Part shown: piece after piece, positions 25,957-36,111 of the stretch
How positions within the stretch are numbered: position 1 is the stretch's first letter
Layout: each line of letters starts with the position of its first letter
From: Actinobacteria bacterium IMCC26103
GTDB taxonomy: Bacteria; Actinomycetota; Actinomycetes; Nanopelagicales; Nanopelagicaceae
Reading direction: 5' to 3'
Length of the DNA stretch: 64,000 nt
NCBI GenBank assembly: GCA_002284875.1
Contig: CP015604.1
Span: forward strand, 372,001-436,000
Position numbers and translations under genes: made by a program
The notes under the pieces: generated by a model
What the model was told of the DNA's origin: nothing
The model's input: the letters and a program-made list of their open reading frames with translations, nothing else
Database searches by the model: none

Positions 25957-26853
25957 GTGCAAGAGCAAATGAGCGTATCCCTCAGGACCAGAGCGATTTC
26001 TTATCTAGAACTGATGAAGTTAAGGGTCGTTGAGTTACTGCTTGTCACCACTTTGCCGGCAATGGTGTTAGCTCAGCAAGGGCTACCTTCACTTAAATTA
26101 ACTATTGCAACTTTAATTGGTGGAACTCTCGCAGCCGGAAGCGCCAATGCTTTCAATATGGTTATTGAAGCTGATTCAGATAAGTTGATGAAACGTACCG
26201 CTAAGCGCCCACTTGCTGCTGGTGTAATAAGCGAGACTGAAGCAACAATTTTTGCAACAATTATTGGTTTGCTTTCAATCGCGCTATTTCAAATATTTAC
26301 AACTCCGCTTGCGACTCTTTTATCTTTCATTGCGATCGCTTTTTATGTAATTATTTATACGATCGCATTAAAGAAGCGAACCCCGCAAAATATTGTTTGG
26401 GGAGGTGCTGCTGGTTGTATGCCTGCACTAATTGGTTGGGCGGCTGTGACTAACTCATTATCAATAACTGCTTGGTCATTTTTCTTAGTTATATTCTTCT
26501 GGACCCCACCGCACTTCTGGGCACTTGCAATTAAATATAAAGATGATTACGCAGCAGCAAATATTCCTATGCTGCCCGTTGTTGCTTCAAAAAGTCACTT
26601 ACTCCGCCAAATGTGGGTTTATACAATTGCAATGATTGCCTCATCGGTCGCGCTAATTTTCAATGCTGAACTTCAGAACTGGGCGATGTTAATTACAGTT
26701 CTCTTAGGTCTTGTCTTTGCCGTTCAGCTACGCGACTTAGATGAAAAATCTGATGATTACGAGAAGGCAGCTGGAAGGATTTTCCAATGGTCTATCTCTT
26801 ACTTAAGTCTATTTTCGGTAGTGCTTGTGGTGGCTCAGCTCTTAAAGGCTTGA
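25957..26853 (+). CDS. ctaB: Protoheme IX farnesyltransferase (heme O synthase)
   Basis: Attaches a farnesyl group to heme b, giving heme O, the precursor of heme A for A-type oxidases. The 298-aa polytopic UbiA-family enzyme has both aspartate motifs: NAFNMVIEADSDKLMKRTAKRPL and YKDDYAAANIPMLPVV. The GTG start at 25957 is supported by an upstream hexamer; an ATG four codons later is the alternative. It would supply the oxidase at 13.4-16.7 kb. Its 3' end overlaps metZ by 19 bp. Confidence 0.96.
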   Translation: MQEQMSVSLRTRAISYLELMKLRVVELLLVTTLPAMVLAQQGLPSLKLTIATLIGGTLAAGSANAFNMVIEADSDKLMKRTAKRPLAAGVISETEATIFATIIGLLSIALFQIFTTPLATLLSFIAIAFYVIIYTIALKKRTPQNIVWGGAAGCMPALIGWAAVTNSLSITAWSFFLVIFFWTPPHFWALAIKYKDDYAAANIPMLPVVASKSHLLRQMWVYTIAMIASSVALIFNAELQNWAMLITVLLGLVFAVQLRDLDEKSDDYEKAAGRIFQWSISYLSLFSVVLVVAQLLKA

Positions 26854-28058
26854 GTTAAATCCTTAATCAGATCATCTACATGTTCTAGCCCCACAGATAA
26901 GCGCAATACCGATGGAGTAATGCCCATCTCTGCCTGAACGTCTGGAGATAAACGGCGATGTGTCGTAGATGATGGGTGGGTAATTAGAGATTTGCTATCG
27001 CCTAAGTTGTTTGAAATATCGATTATCCGAAGAGCATCCATGAATTTAAAGGCATCTTTTTGAGAACCAGCAAATTCAATACCGATAGTGGTTCCACCGG
27101 CGCTCATCTGTTTCTGCACAGTTGTATAGTCAGGATGAGATTTAAGTCCAGGATATTTAACAGATTTAATCTCTTTACGAGTCTCAAAGAATTCGGCAAT
27201 TGCTTGCGCGTTCTGGCACATCCGTTGGACACGCATCTCCATTGTTTCAAGAGATTTTAAAAGTACCCAAGCGTTAAATGGACTAAGTGATGGTCCGGTG
27301 TGACGGTTAAAGGGAATTAGATATTCATGAATATATGAGAACGATCCTAAGACGGCTCCGGCAAGCACTCGGCCTTGGCCATCGATATGTTTTGTGGCTG
27401 AGTACATAACAACATCTGCACCTAATTGCAGAGGCTTTTGTAATATGGGAGAAGCCATTACGTTATCGACGATTACCGTTGCTCCTGCTTTATGGGCAAG
27501 GTCACTGACCATTCGGATATCAACAATCTCCATAAGTGGATTACTTGGTGATTCGATAAAGACAACTTTGGTTGGCTTAGCTAAAGCTGCCGCCCAGACT
27601 GTTGGATCATTTCCTTTAACTAAATCAACGCTTACGCCCCATTTTGGCAGGATTTCGGTTAGCACTACATGGCATGAGCTAAACATGGCAGCAGATGCGA
27701 CTATGTGATCGCCTGAACTAACTAGGCATGCGACAGATGCGAACATCGCTGACATTCCCGAACCAGTTGCTACGCAATATTCGGCGCCTTCAATTGCAGC
27801 TAAACGTTTTTCAAACATTTGAACCGTTGGATTGTGGAAGCGGCTATATAAGTAATGATCAGTTTCGTCCGCGAATGAATCGAAGGCTTCTTGCGCCGAT
27901 GAATATGTAAAGCCGCTATTTAAATAGAGCGCTTCAGAGGTTTCACCAAATCCAGAGCGAGCAAGACCTGCGCGCACAGCATCAGTTTGTGGATTTACAT
28001 CCCAATCCGGCACTGGTCTCTGATTGCGTGGCTGATAGCCCCAAGTCTCTTTACTCAC
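26835..28058 (-). CDS. metZ: O-succinylhomoserine sulfhydrylase (MetZ type)
   Basis: A PLP enzyme of the Cys/Met-metabolism family making homocysteine from an activated homoserine and sulfide. The 407-aa chain has the PLP-Lys motif YSATKHIDGQGR, the phosphate-loop region ATGSGMSAMF and SRFHNPTVQMFEKRLAAIEGA near the N-terminus. The HIDGQGR variant favours MetZ over cystathionine gamma-synthase. I choose the GTG at 28058 (VSKETWGYQ), which has a -10-like TAGAAT 7 nt upstream, over an extension of seven residues. Confidence 0.9.
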   Translation of the reverse strand: MSKETWGYQPRNQRPVPDWDVNPQTDAVRAGLARSGFGETSEALYLNSGFTYSSAQEAFDSFADETDHYLYSRFHNPTVQMFEKRLAAIEGAEYCVATGSGMSAMFASVACLVSSGDHIVASAAMFSSCHVVLTEILPKWGVSVDLVKGNDPTVWAAALAKPTKVVFIESPSNPLMEIVDIRMVSDLAHKAGATVIVDNVMASPILQKPLQLGADVVMYSATKHIDGQGRVLAGAVLGSFSYIHEYLIPFNRHTGPSLSPFNAWVLLKSLETMEMRVQRMCQNAQAIAEFFETRKEIKSVKYPGLKSHPDYTTVQKQMSAGGTTIGIEFAGSQKDAFKFMDALRIIDISNNLGDSKSLITHPSSTTHRRLSPDVQAEMGITPSVLRLSVGLEHVDDLIKDLTQAFKS

Positions 28059-28065
28059 ACCGATA

Positions 28066-28071
28066 ATTCTA
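28066..28071 (-). promoter_or_regulatory. Leaderless-type -10 element (TAGAAT) of metZ
   Basis: TAGAAT on the minus strand ends 7 nt before the metZ GTG. It lies in the same 37-bp gap as the divergent ABC promoter. Confidence 0.45.
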
Positions 28072-28083
28072 AGGTGCAATTGC

Positions 28084-28089
28084 TATATT
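28084..28089 (+). promoter_or_regulatory. Leaderless-type -10 element (TATATT) of the ABC operon
   Basis: TATATT ends 6 nt before the ATG at 28096 and is the strongest -10 match among the short-spaced hexamers. Confidence 0.55.
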
Positions 28090-28095
28090 CAATAC

Positions 28096-29004
28096 ATGTC
28101 TAATCTAGCCATCTCAGTTAAAGATCTGAGTAAGAAGTACGGATCCAGCCTCGCCGTTTCCCATACCAATTTTGAAGTTCCGCTCGGCACTATCTGTGGC
28201 TTTGTGGGTCCCAATGGCGCAGGCAAGACCACAACGATCCGCATGCTGCTTGGGCTTATCTCTCCAACTGGCGGTGATGCCCAAATACTTGGAGAACCAA
28301 TTACATCTCCGGATAAGTATCTAGCAAGCGTTGGCGCGATGATTGAAGGACCAGCTTTCTATCCCGCACTCTCTGGCGCCGAGAACTTGCGAGTTTTGGC
28401 AACGCTTGGTGGATTTGCGCAAGAGCGAGTAGATCAATTACTTGAACAAGTTGGCTTAGCCGATCGCGGTGGTTCCAAGTACAAAACTTATTCGCTGGGC
28501 ATGAAACAACGTTTAGGAATTGCCGCTGCCCTTCTACCAAACCCAAAGTTACTGATTTTAGATGAACCTACCAACGGTTTAGATCCTGAAGGAATTCAAG
28601 AGATTCGTCAATTACTGCGTTCACTTGCAGATAAAGGCACCACAGTCTTTGTTTCTTCGCATTTATTATCTGAGCTCGAACTAATAAGCGAATACTTGGT
28701 TATGTTACGAAAAGGTGAAGTCGTATTCGCCGGACCGATTCAAGATCTCTTCGATCAGCAACAACCATTTATGATTGTCAAAACTCAGAATGAGCAAGAT
28801 TTAGCGAAGATAGTTGTAATTGCGCAAAGCGCAGGACATAAAGCGCATCTACGCGATGGAAGCGCGCATATCGAAGGTCCAGCGGAATGGGCAGGCACTC
28901 TAAATAAATTGGCATTTGATAGTGGAATTCTTATCACCCAACTTTCACCACAGATGCCAAATCTAGAAGAAACTTTCTTTGAGCTGACGGGAAATCAGAA
29001 ATGA
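28096..29004 (+). CDS. ABC transporter ATP-binding protein (export type)
   Basis: A 302-aa ATPase with Walker A GPNGAGKTT, signature YSLGMKQRLGIA and Walker B LLILDEPTNGLDP, plus a C-terminal extension (about residues 215-302) typical of the DrrA/CcmA-like drug or lipid exporters. It pairs with the overlapping permease gene. Substrate unknown; peptide antibiotic or lipid export are the family's usual roles. Confidence 0.93.
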   Translation: MSNLAISVKDLSKKYGSSLAVSHTNFEVPLGTICGFVGPNGAGKTTTIRMLLGLISPTGGDAQILGEPITSPDKYLASVGAMIEGPAFYPALSGAENLRVLATLGGFAQERVDQLLEQVGLADRGGSKYKTYSLGMKQRLGIAAALLPNPKLLILDEPTNGLDPEGIQEIRQLLRSLADKGTTVFVSSHLLSELELISEYLVMLRKGEVVFAGPIQDLFDQQQPFMIVKTQNEQDLAKIVVIAQSAGHKAHLRDGSAHIEGPAEWAGTLNKLAFDSGILITQLSPQMPNLEETFFELTGNQK

Positions 29005-29804
29005 TTCGCAGCATCGCCCGAATTTTCTTCGCCGAATGGCGGAAATTGCGCCGCCCAACTTTGCTACTCGGAACCCTTGGCGCCGTTGCTTTCTTTAGCA
29101 TCTTGGTGTCCTCAGTGCTCTTCTTAATGATCGATTCTCCCCAAGGAAATGGTGATCGCGGTGTCCGCATTACGCGCGAGATGCTCTCTCTTTCAAGTGG
29201 TGCAACCCAATCATTTTCAAGCATCGGCGGACTTCTTGGCATAGTTGCGCTCTGTGTATTTGCGGCTCAAACAGCGCAAGAGTACTCACTAGGTACTTTG
29301 CGAAATCTTCTGGTCCGTCAACCTGGCCGCATCCGGATCCTGGTCGGCAAATTGGCTTCGATGAAAGTTTTTGCAATAGTAATGACTTTAGTTAGCGCCG
29401 TAATTTCTATCGCAGTTTCATATGCGCTGGCTGGCGGCAAGAATGTAGATACAGCGCTCTGGTTTAACGGCGATGGCCGTCTGGAAATCGCAAAAACACT
29501 TCTAAATGTTTATATCTCAATTTTGGGATTTGGCATTGTCGGAATGGTTTTGGGAATAGTTCTGCGATCTCCAATCAGTTCGATTTCACTTGGCGTTCTT
29601 TGGCTGCTAATTATCGAAAATATTGTTGGTGCGCTTAAATCCAGTACCTTAAATTGGTTGCCTGGAAATCAACTATCGACTATCGCAACTGGTGGCAGCC
29701 AAAGCGTTTCATATTCCCATGCTCTATCTCTATCAGCTATTTATGTGAGCGTTGCTTTAGTGATTGCAACGGTTCTCTTTACCAAGAGAGATGTATCCAA
29801 CTAG
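29001..29804 (+). CDS. ABC transporter permease
   Basis: A 267-aa membrane protein with about six hydrophobic segments of the ABC-2 type. It contains the family's TAQEYSLGTLRNLLVRQPGRIRILVGKL loop, which couples to the ATPase. It overlaps the ATPase gene by 4 bp, so the two form one exporter. No periplasmic binding protein is present, consistent with export. Confidence 0.9.
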   Translation: MIRSIARIFFAEWRKLRRPTLLLGTLGAVAFFSILVSSVLFLMIDSPQGNGDRGVRITREMLSLSSGATQSFSSIGGLLGIVALCVFAAQTAQEYSLGTLRNLLVRQPGRIRILVGKLASMKVFAIVMTLVSAVISIAVSYALAGGKNVDTALWFNGDGRLEIAKTLLNVYISILGFGIVGMVLGIVLRSPISSISLGVLWLLIIENIVGALKSSTLNWLPGNQLSTIATGGSQSVSYSHALSLSAIYVSVALVIATVLFTKRDVSN

Positions 29805-29876
29805 CGACACTTGACGCAAACTCCGAAGTTAATCAGCGAACTGATTTATTCTGAGGGCTTACTTGTTGGGGGTTTT

Positions 29877-31082
29877 GTGTCGCATCGCAGTAAAGCCGCA
29901 GCGCTAGCCATAATTTTTGGGCTAACGCTTACGACTACCCCTGCAATCGCTGCAACCCCTAAACCGACTTTGGCGCAGATCGAAGCGGCTAAGAAAGCTG
30001 AGTTGGCTAAAAAAGCTGCAGCCGATGCCGCCGCCAAGAAATTAGCCGCAGCAAATCAAACTCTGCGGACCTTAACTGCCAAGGCAAATGCGGCACAAGC
30101 TTTATACCTAAAAGCAAAGCAAGAGCTCGCAGTTGCAACTGCAGCCGCAATTGCTGCAGCAGCGCACGCCCAAGAAACGCAACAAGCTGTTACAGAAGCG
30201 CATCGCGTAATCGGAAAGATGGCAGCGAGTGCCTATATTTTGGGAGGTTCGCTTACTGAGATCGAACCTTTGCTCAGTGCAAATGGACCTCAAGATTTAA
30301 TTGATCAAATTACTACTTTAGATAAATTGGGAACGCAGAACACAATGGCTCTTGAGCGCTACAAAGCTGCAGAGGTAATTGCTCGTGAGGCAAAAGCCAA
30401 AGCAGATACAGCGAAGATTGTTCAGGAAAAAGCGACTGCCAAAGTTGCTGCTGCCAAGAAGGTTGCCGATGATGCTAGAACGTTGCAACAAAAAGAAGTT
30501 GATAAGTTGCAAGCGATCCAGGATAAGTTAGCGCGTGAATTAGCCAGTGCGAAGCGGGTTCGAATTACCCTCGAGCAACAACGCGCATTGGCCTTGCTTG
30601 AAGAGAGCTTGGCAAATACTGCGGCGAATACCGCAGGACAGAAGAAAATTTGGCCAGACATTGGATTTAAGGGACGCTCCACAATTCGCACAAGTGAGGC
30701 ACAACGCGCGGTTGCGGTGGCATTTGCGAAGAAGCAAGTTTTAGCGCGCAAGCCATATATCTGGGGAACGCAAGGTCCTAACTCTTTCGATTGTTCTGGC
30801 CTGGTATATGCCGCATATAGATCTGCCGGTTTAAATTGGCCAGATTGGGATCGCCTTAACTCAGCGCTTTACGCTGGTTACACAAAACATGTCTCGCTCA
30901 ATGAGCTCGTTCCTGGCGATCTGCTCTTTTATTCATATAAAGGCACCATCTCTTCAATCCACCACATCACCATCTATGCAGGTGACGGGATGATGTGGGA
31001 GGCCAACTCCAAAGGTAAAGGCTTGCTTTACTCCAATATCTATAGTGTTAACGGGCTTATGCCATTCGGCGGTCGGGTCTAG
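29877..31082 (+). CDS. Secreted NlpC/P60 (C40) peptidoglycan hydrolase with coiled coil
   Basis: A 401-aa exported protein starting at the GTG at 29877 behind a GGGGG stretch, with a signal peptide (TLTTTPAIAA). A long Ala/Lys-rich coiled coil (about residues 30-270) is followed by the catalytic domain YIWGTQGPNSFDCSGLVYAA with the nucleophile Cys, then HHITIYAGDGMM with the catalytic His. This architecture is that of RipA-like enzymes cutting stem peptides at division. The longer reading from 29811 is unlikely because it adds an unconserved head before the signal peptide. Confidence 0.9.
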   Translation: MSHRSKAAALAIIFGLTLTTTPAIAATPKPTLAQIEAAKKAELAKKAAADAAAKKLAAANQTLRTLTAKANAAQALYLKAKQELAVATAAAIAAAAHAQETQQAVTEAHRVIGKMAASAYILGGSLTEIEPLLSANGPQDLIDQITTLDKLGTQNTMALERYKAAEVIAREAKAKADTAKIVQEKATAKVAAAKKVADDARTLQQKEVDKLQAIQDKLARELASAKRVRITLEQQRALALLEESLANTAANTAGQKKIWPDIGFKGRSTIRTSEAQRAVAVAFAKKQVLARKPYIWGTQGPNSFDCSGLVYAAYRSAGLNWPDWDRLNSALYAGYTKHVSLNELVPGDLLFYSYKGTISSIHHITIYAGDGMMWEANSKGKGLLYSNIYSVNGLMPFGGRV

Positions 31083-31085
31083 AGT
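31080..31085 (+). promoter_or_regulatory. Leaderless-type -10 element (TAGAGT) of tilS
   Basis: TAGAGT begins at the stop codon of the NlpC/P60 gene and ends 6 nt before the tilS ATG. Confidence 0.5.
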
Positions 31086-31091
31086 TATCCC

Positions 31092-32054
31092 ATGTCTTCG
31101 GCGCTGCTAGAACTACGAAATGCAGTCCGACCTTTCTTAGAGAATCTAACCGCCGGTGATTGCGCACTTGTTGCAGTTTCTGGCGGCGCAGATTCGCTAG
31201 CCCTGGCATGTGCGCTAATCAAGGAAGCACCTGAACTCGCCATCACATTAATTGCGGTAACAGTTGATCACCAATTGCAATCTGGATCTAATGAGCAAGC
31301 GAAGAAAGTACAAACGCAACTAAAAGCGCTGGGATATCAAGAAGTAATCATTGAAAAAGTTTCAGTTGTCGAAAAATCAGGGTTAGAAGCAGATGCGCGT
31401 TCTGCCCGATATACAGCACTAGATTCCATCGCACATGCTTATGGCGCAACTCAAATTTTCTTAGGACATACCCGAGATGACCAAGCTGAAACTGTTTTAC
31501 TCGGATTAGCGCGCGGCTCTGGAACTCGTTCTTTATCAGGAATGGCAACAGTCAATGGAAAATATGTTCGTCCGTTTTTACAGTTAACTCGCGCGCAAAC
31601 TGTCGCCGCCTGCCAAGAAGCAGATCTACAACCGTGGAGCGACCCACATAATTTAAATGAGAAATTTTCGCGCGTGCGAGTTCGCAACAAAGTAATGCCG
31701 GTAATGGAAGAAGAAATTGGCCCGGGCATCGCTGCCGCTTTGGCGCGAAGTGCTGCGATTTTGCGCGATGATGCCGATGCGCTAGATGAGATGGCGCAGG
31801 CAGTTATTTCACGCGTTGATTTGAGTGATCTAGATTGCGCCGCCTTGGCCGAGCTACCGCGAGCGATCCGCTCACGCATCCTCCGGGCCGCCATTTACGT
31901 GGCAGGAGCCCCCAGTGGCTCGCTGAGCGCAGATCACCTCGCCGCAGTTGAGGCGCTGGTCACTTCTTGGCGCGGCCAAGGAGAGGTGAGCCTGCCAGGT
32001 GGTGTGAAGGTTGCTCGGATTTCGGGCAGACTTTCGCTCTTAGCCCGTCCATAA
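31092..32054 (+). CDS. tilS: tRNA(Ile)-lysidine synthetase TilS
   Basis: Converts C34 of the CAU-anticodon tRNA-Ile to lysidine, an essential decoding step. The 320-aa protein has the PP-loop SGGADSLALA near residue 30, the LGHTRDDQAETVLLGLARGSGTRSLSGM segment and RVRNKVMP. It lacks the long C-terminal domains of E. coli TilS, as usual in Actinobacteria. It heads the tilS-hpt-ftsH-folE series. Confidence 0.96.
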   Translation: MSSALLELRNAVRPFLENLTAGDCALVAVSGGADSLALACALIKEAPELAITLIAVTVDHQLQSGSNEQAKKVQTQLKALGYQEVIIEKVSVVEKSGLEADARSARYTALDSIAHAYGATQIFLGHTRDDQAETVLLGLARGSGTRSLSGMATVNGKYVRPFLQLTRAQTVAACQEADLQPWSDPHNLNEKFSRVRVRNKVMPVMEEEIGPGIAAALARSAAILRDDADALDEMAQAVISRVDLSDLDCAALAELPRAIRSRILRAAIYVAGAPSGSLSADHLAAVEALVTSWRGQGEVSLPGGVKVARISGRLSLLARP

Positions 32055-32071
32055 ATCTCCCCTCGAGATTT
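32053..32071 (+). other. Short hairpin between tilS and hpt
   Basis: A 7-bp perfect stem (AAATCTC with GAGATTT) and 5-nt loop start inside the tilS stop codon. No T-run follows, so it is more likely an RNA-processing or pause element than a terminator. Confidence 0.4.
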
Positions 32072-32091
32072 GAAATTGAAGGAGTCCCTAA

Positions 32092-32643
32092 GTGGATCTA
32101 GCTGCTGTCGGCACGGATGTAGAACGCGTAATCGTTACTGAAGAGCAAATAAAGTCAAAGGTTGCCGAACTCGCAGCACGCGTTGATGCAGATTACAAAG
32201 ATCGCGACTTACTTCTTGTTGGTGTGCTTAAAGGTGCGATCATGGCGATGGCAGATTTAACTCGCGCAATGCAACGTCATATTGATATGGATTGGATGGC
32301 GGTTTCGTCATACGGATCCGGAACCAAGTCAAGTGGAGTTGTTCGCATTCTTAAAGATTTAGATCGCGATATCACCGGCCGCAATATCTTGATTGTCGAA
32401 GATATCGTCGATTCAGGGTTAACTCTCTCTTGGTTGCGCGCCAACTTAATGTCGCGGGGCGCAGCAAGTGTCGAAATTTTGGCAATCCTTCGCAAGCCTG
32501 CGGCGGCGAAGGTTGAAGTTGAATGTAAATATGTTGGCTTTGAAATTCCACCTGACTTCGTTGTTGGTTATGGGTTAGATTTCAACGAGAAGTACCGCAA
32601 TCTCTCATTCGTCGGCGTGCTGGCTAAGCACATTTATTCATAA
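32092..32643 (+). CDS. hpt: Hypoxanthine phosphoribosyltransferase
   Basis: Salvages hypoxanthine and guanine with PRPP to IMP and GMP. The 183-aa protein has the PRPP motif ILIVEDIVDSGLTL, the flexible-loop region VSSYGSGTKSSG and the base-pocket FEIPPDFVVGYGLDF. It uses a GTG start behind AAGGAG. Confidence 0.96.
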   Translation: MDLAAVGTDVERVIVTEEQIKSKVAELAARVDADYKDRDLLLVGVLKGAIMAMADLTRAMQRHIDMDWMAVSSYGSGTKSSGVVRILKDLDRDITGRNILIVEDIVDSGLTLSWLRANLMSRGAASVEILAILRKPAAAKVEVECKYVGFEIPPDFVVGYGLDFNEKYRNLSFVGVLAKHIYS

Positions 32644-32659
32644 GTACGAACTAAATATT

Positions 32660-34714
32660 ATGGAGAAGAAGAATTTGCTAAAAAAACCATCCAAGAATAA
32701 AGCTTCGGGTAAGAAAGCTGCTAAGAAAGTTCCAGCTACTCGTGCTGGCCGAATCTTACGAGGACCACTCTTCTGGATAGTTGTAGCAATTCTTGGCGTA
32801 TCGATTTTCGGTCAGGTCTCCAGCGTTGGAAATCGCTACACCGAGATCGGCACTTCTCAAGCACTCGATGCAATTGCACAATCTAAAGTCGAATCTGCTC
32901 TTGTAATTGATAAATCTCAGAAGCTGCAATTAATTCTCAAGCCGGGCAATTTAATCAATGGATCCAGCAAAGTTGAAGCTTCATACGTTATTCGCCAAGA
33001 GCCCACAATTGTCGATGCTTTAACTGGCAATCCACCAGCAAAGGGTTGGAATGTAAGCGTTCCTTCGCAATCGCTATTTGTCTCATTCCTATTTTCTATA
33101 GCCCCAATTCTTTTAATCGGGTTCCTGTTCTTCTTCTTAATGAGCAACGCCCAAGGTGGCAATAAGGTCTTCTCTTTTGGTAAATCACGCGCGAAACTGC
33201 AAGATAACGATGTCCCGCAAAATACTTTTGCAGATGTGGCTGGTGCAGATGAAGCAATAGCTGAGCTAGAAGAGATAAAAGATTTCTTAGCTAATCCCGC
33301 GAAGTACGCACTACTTGGTGCGAAGATTCCTAAGGGAGTTTTGTTATACGGTCCTCCCGGAACAGGTAAGACTTTATTAGCGCGCGCAGTTGCTGGCGAG
33401 GCAAAAGTTCCTTTCTATTCGATCTCAGGTTCTGACTTTGTAGAAATGTTTGTCGGCGTAGGCGCTGCTCGAGTGCGAGATTTATTTGCGCAAGCAAAAG
33501 CAAATGCTCCAGCCATTGTCTTTGTCGATGAAATCGATGCCGTCGGTCGCCAACGTGGAGCCGGCATGGGCGGTGGCCACGATGAACGTGAACAGACTTT
33601 AAATCAACTACTAGTTGAAATGGATGGCTTCGAAACTGGTGGACAAGTAATTCTGATTGCCGCCACCAACCGTCCTGACGTTTTAGATCCGGCGCTCTTG
33701 CGCCCGGGCCGCTTTGATCGCCAAATTGCGGTTGACCGTCCTGATCTAAAGGGTCGCGAAGAAATTCTTAAAGTACATGCGAAGACAAAACCACTTTCTG
33801 ATGAAGTTGAACTTCGCAATTACGCACGTCGGACACCAGGATTTACCGGCGCCGATCTTGCAAATGTATTAAATGAAGCGGCTTTACTGGCTGCTCGTGA
33901 AGGCAAGAAAGCCATCTCTAACTTGCAAATTGATGAAGCTATTGACCGCGTTATGGCTGGCCCACAACGTAAATCACGGATTATGTCTGATGATGAGCGC
34001 CGCGTTACCGCTTATCACGAAGCCGGCCATGCACTTGTTGCGCATGCACTTCCACACACAGATCCAGTACACAAGATCACGATCATGCCGCGCGGTCGCG
34101 CACTTGGTTACACAATGGTTCTGCCAGAAGATGACAAGTACTCAACAACTCGCAATCAATTGCTAGATCAATTGGCGTATTCACTCGGCGGTCGCGCTGC
34201 TGAAGAATTAATCTTCCATGATCCATCTACCGGTGCATCTAATGACATTGAAAAAGCAACTGCGCTAGCTCGTTCCATGGTTACGCAATATGGAATGACC
34301 GAAGCAATTGGTGCAATTAAGTTAGGCACAGATGCTTCCGAACCATTTATGGGTCGCGATTATGGACATCAAAGAGATTACTCTGAAAACGTGGCAGCAA
34401 AAGTTGATGCAGAAATTCGTAAACTAATTGAGAACGCTCATCAAGAAGCCTTTGATATATTGGTAGAAAATCGTGCCACGTTAGATGCAATGGTGCTGCA
34501 GCTGCTTGAGAAGGAGACTCTCAATAAAGAAGAGATAGCTGTGATATTTAATAAAGTTAACTCTTGGCCACGACGTCCAGCATGGACTGGCTCAGCAACT
34601 CGTATTCCATCTTCGCAACCACCAGTTGCTGTTCCGGAAAGAGTAATCACTGATAATGCTGCAGAGAAAAAACCATCTCGCGTAAAGAAGAGCGCGAAGA
34701 GAGAAAGCAACTAA
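32660..34714 (+). CDS. ftsH: ATP-dependent zinc metalloprotease FtsH
   Basis: Membrane-bound AAA+ protease that degrades unassembled membrane and regulatory proteins. The 684-aa chain has two N-terminal helices (about 31-50 and 136-160), Walker A GPPGTGKT, Walker [12 protein letters not shown], the second region of homology ending RPGRFDRQ, and the zinc site HEAGH. The tail is basic and probably disordered. folE begins 2 nt after its stop. Confidence 0.98.
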   Translation: MEKKNLLKKPSKNKASGKKAAKKVPATRAGRILRGPLFWIVVAILGVSIFGQVSSVGNRYTEIGTSQALDAIAQSKVESALVIDKSQKLQLILKPGNLINGSSKVEASYVIRQEPTIVDALTGNPPAKGWNVSVPSQSLFVSFLFSIAPILLIGFLFFFLMSNAQGGNKVFSFGKSRAKLQDNDVPQNTFADVAGADEAIAELEEIKDFLANPAKYALLGAKIPKGVLLYGPPGTGKTLLARAVAGEAKVPFYSISGSDFVEMFVGVGAARVRDLFAQAKANAPAIVFVDEIDAVGRQRGAGMGGGHDEREQTLNQLLVEMDGFETGGQVILIAATNRPDVLDPALLRPGRFDRQIAVDRPDLKGREEILKVHAKTKPLSDEVELRNYARRTPGFTGADLANVLNEAALLAAREGKKAISNLQIDEAIDRVMAGPQRKSRIMSDDERRVTAYHEAGHALVAHALPHTDPVHKITIMPRGRALGYTMVLPEDDKYSTTRNQLLDQLAYSLGGRAAEELIFHDPSTGASNDIEKATALARSMVTQYGMTEAIGAIKLGTDASEPFMGRDYGHQRDYSENVAAKVDAEIRKLIENAHQEAFDILVENRATLDAMVLQLLEKETLNKEEIAVIFNKVNSWPRRPAWTGSATRIPSSQPPVAVPERVITDNAAEKKPSRVKKSAKRESN

Positions 34715-34716
34715 GC

Positions 34717-35328
34717 GTGAGCGATGTAACGCCGATTTCTATGGGTCCAGAAGGCGGACGAGCCCAACACCCATACGATGAAGCCCGCGCCACCGCTGCG
34801 GTTCGCGAACTTTTGCACGCACTAGGTGAAGATCCAGATCGTGAAGGCCTGCAAGAGACTCCAGCGCGTGTAGCGCGGGCGCTTAAAGAGAATTTTGAAG
34901 GACTTTGGAAATCACCAGAAGATGTTCTGACAACTACCTTTGATATTGGACATGAAGAGCTAGTAATTATCCGCGATATCGAAGTCTTTTCACATTGTGA
35001 ACACCACCTAACTCCCTTTCACGGAGTTGCGCACGTTGGTTATATCCCACGCGGAAAGATAACTGGACTATCTAAAGTTGCACGTTTAGTAGATTTATTT
35101 GCACGACGTCCGCAAGTACAGGAACGCTTAACCACACAAATTGCTGATGCGATGGTAAAGATTCTCGATCCGATGGGCGTTATTGTGATTATCGATTGTG
35201 AGCATTTATGTATGTCGATGCGCGGAGTTCGCAAGTCACAGGCCCGTACAACAACTAGCGCCGTTCGTGGTGTATTACGTGATCCTGCCACTCGCGCAGA
35301 AGCAATCAGCCTAATTACCAAAAGTTAA
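34717..35328 (+). CDS. folE: GTP cyclohydrolase I FolE
   Basis: First enzyme of folate synthesis, turning GTP into dihydroneopterin triphosphate. The 203-aa protein has the zinc and substrate motif [20 protein letters not shown] and the C-terminal [15 protein letters not shown] start. It begins the contiguous fol block. Confidence 0.97.
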   Translation: MSDVTPISMGPEGGRAQHPYDEARATAAVRELLHALGEDPDREGLQETPARVARALKENFEGLWKSPEDVLTTTFDIGHEELVIIRDIEVFSHCEHHLTPFHGVAHVGYIPRGKITGLSKVARLVDLFARRPQVQERLTTQIADAMVKILDPMGVIVIIDCEHLCMSMRGVRKSQARTTTSAVRGVLRDPATRAEAISLITKS

Positions 35329-35349
35329 ATTCTGATAGTTGGCAACTCT

Positions 35350-36111
35350 ATGAAGATAATGGGAATCCTGAATGTCACACCAGATTCCTTTGCCGATGGT
35401 GGAAAGCACAACACATACGAAAAAGCAGTTGCCCGCGGATTGGAAATGATCGTCGAAGGCGTTGACATCGTTGATATCGGTGGTGAATCCACCCGCCCGG
35501 GTGCTGATCGCGTAACAGCGCTAGAGGAACAAAGGCGTGTTATCCCTGTAATCGAAAAATTGGCACAAACTGGAATTCCAATCAGCATTGACACAATGCG
35601 TGCGCAGACTGCTGAACTCGCAATTACTGCAGGAGCCAACATCGTTAACGATGTAAGCGGAGGATTAGCCGATGGACTTATGCACGAGGTCGTTGCGGAA
35701 ATGGGCTGCCCTTATATTTTGATGCACTGGCGCGGGCACTCTAAAGATATGAATAACCGCGCTTTTTATGGCGATGTCGTAAAAGATGTAATAGCTGAGT
35801 TAAATATTCAAATAGCTGCCGCGCTGCGCAGTGGAATCGCCAAGAACAATCTAATAATTGATCCTGGGCTAGGTTTTGCAAAAGATGCTGCGCAAAATTG
35901 GGAGATCCTAAACCGGATAGATGAAATTACCGATCTCGGATTCCCAGTATTAATCGGGGGATCGCGCAAGCGCTTCCTGGGTGGTGACACTCCGGATGAA
36001 CGGGAAGCGGCGACAATTGCGTTAACCGAGACCCTGCTTGCGAAAAATATTTGGGCAGTTAGAGTTCATAGCGTGAGCCCACATAAGAAATTAGTTTTAG
36101 CAAATGGCTGA
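35350..36111 (+). CDS. folP: Dihydropteroate synthase FolP
   Basis: Joins p-aminobenzoate to hydroxymethyl-dihydropterin diphosphate. The 253-aa TIM-barrel protein shows GILNVTPDSFADGG, DIGGESTRPGA and the phosphate-binding GGSRKRF. It is the sulfonamide target. It overlaps folB by 8 bp. Confidence 0.97.
   Translation: MKIMGILNVTPDSFADGGKHNTYEKAVARGLEMIVEGVDIVDIGGESTRPGADRVTALEEQRRVIPVIEKLAQTGIPISIDTMRAQTAELAITAGANIVNDVSGGLADGLMHEVVAEMGCPYILMHWRGHSKDMNNRAFYGDVVKDVIAELNIQIAAALRSGIAKNNLIIDPGLGFAKDAAQNWEILNRIDEITDLGFPVLIGGSRKRFLGGDTPDEREAATIALTETLLAKNIWAVRVHSVSPHKKLVLANG

Noticed and set aside
28059-28095. SAM riboswitch upstream of metZ
   Set aside because: The gap to the divergent gene is 37 bp, far too short for any SAM riboswitch aptamer.
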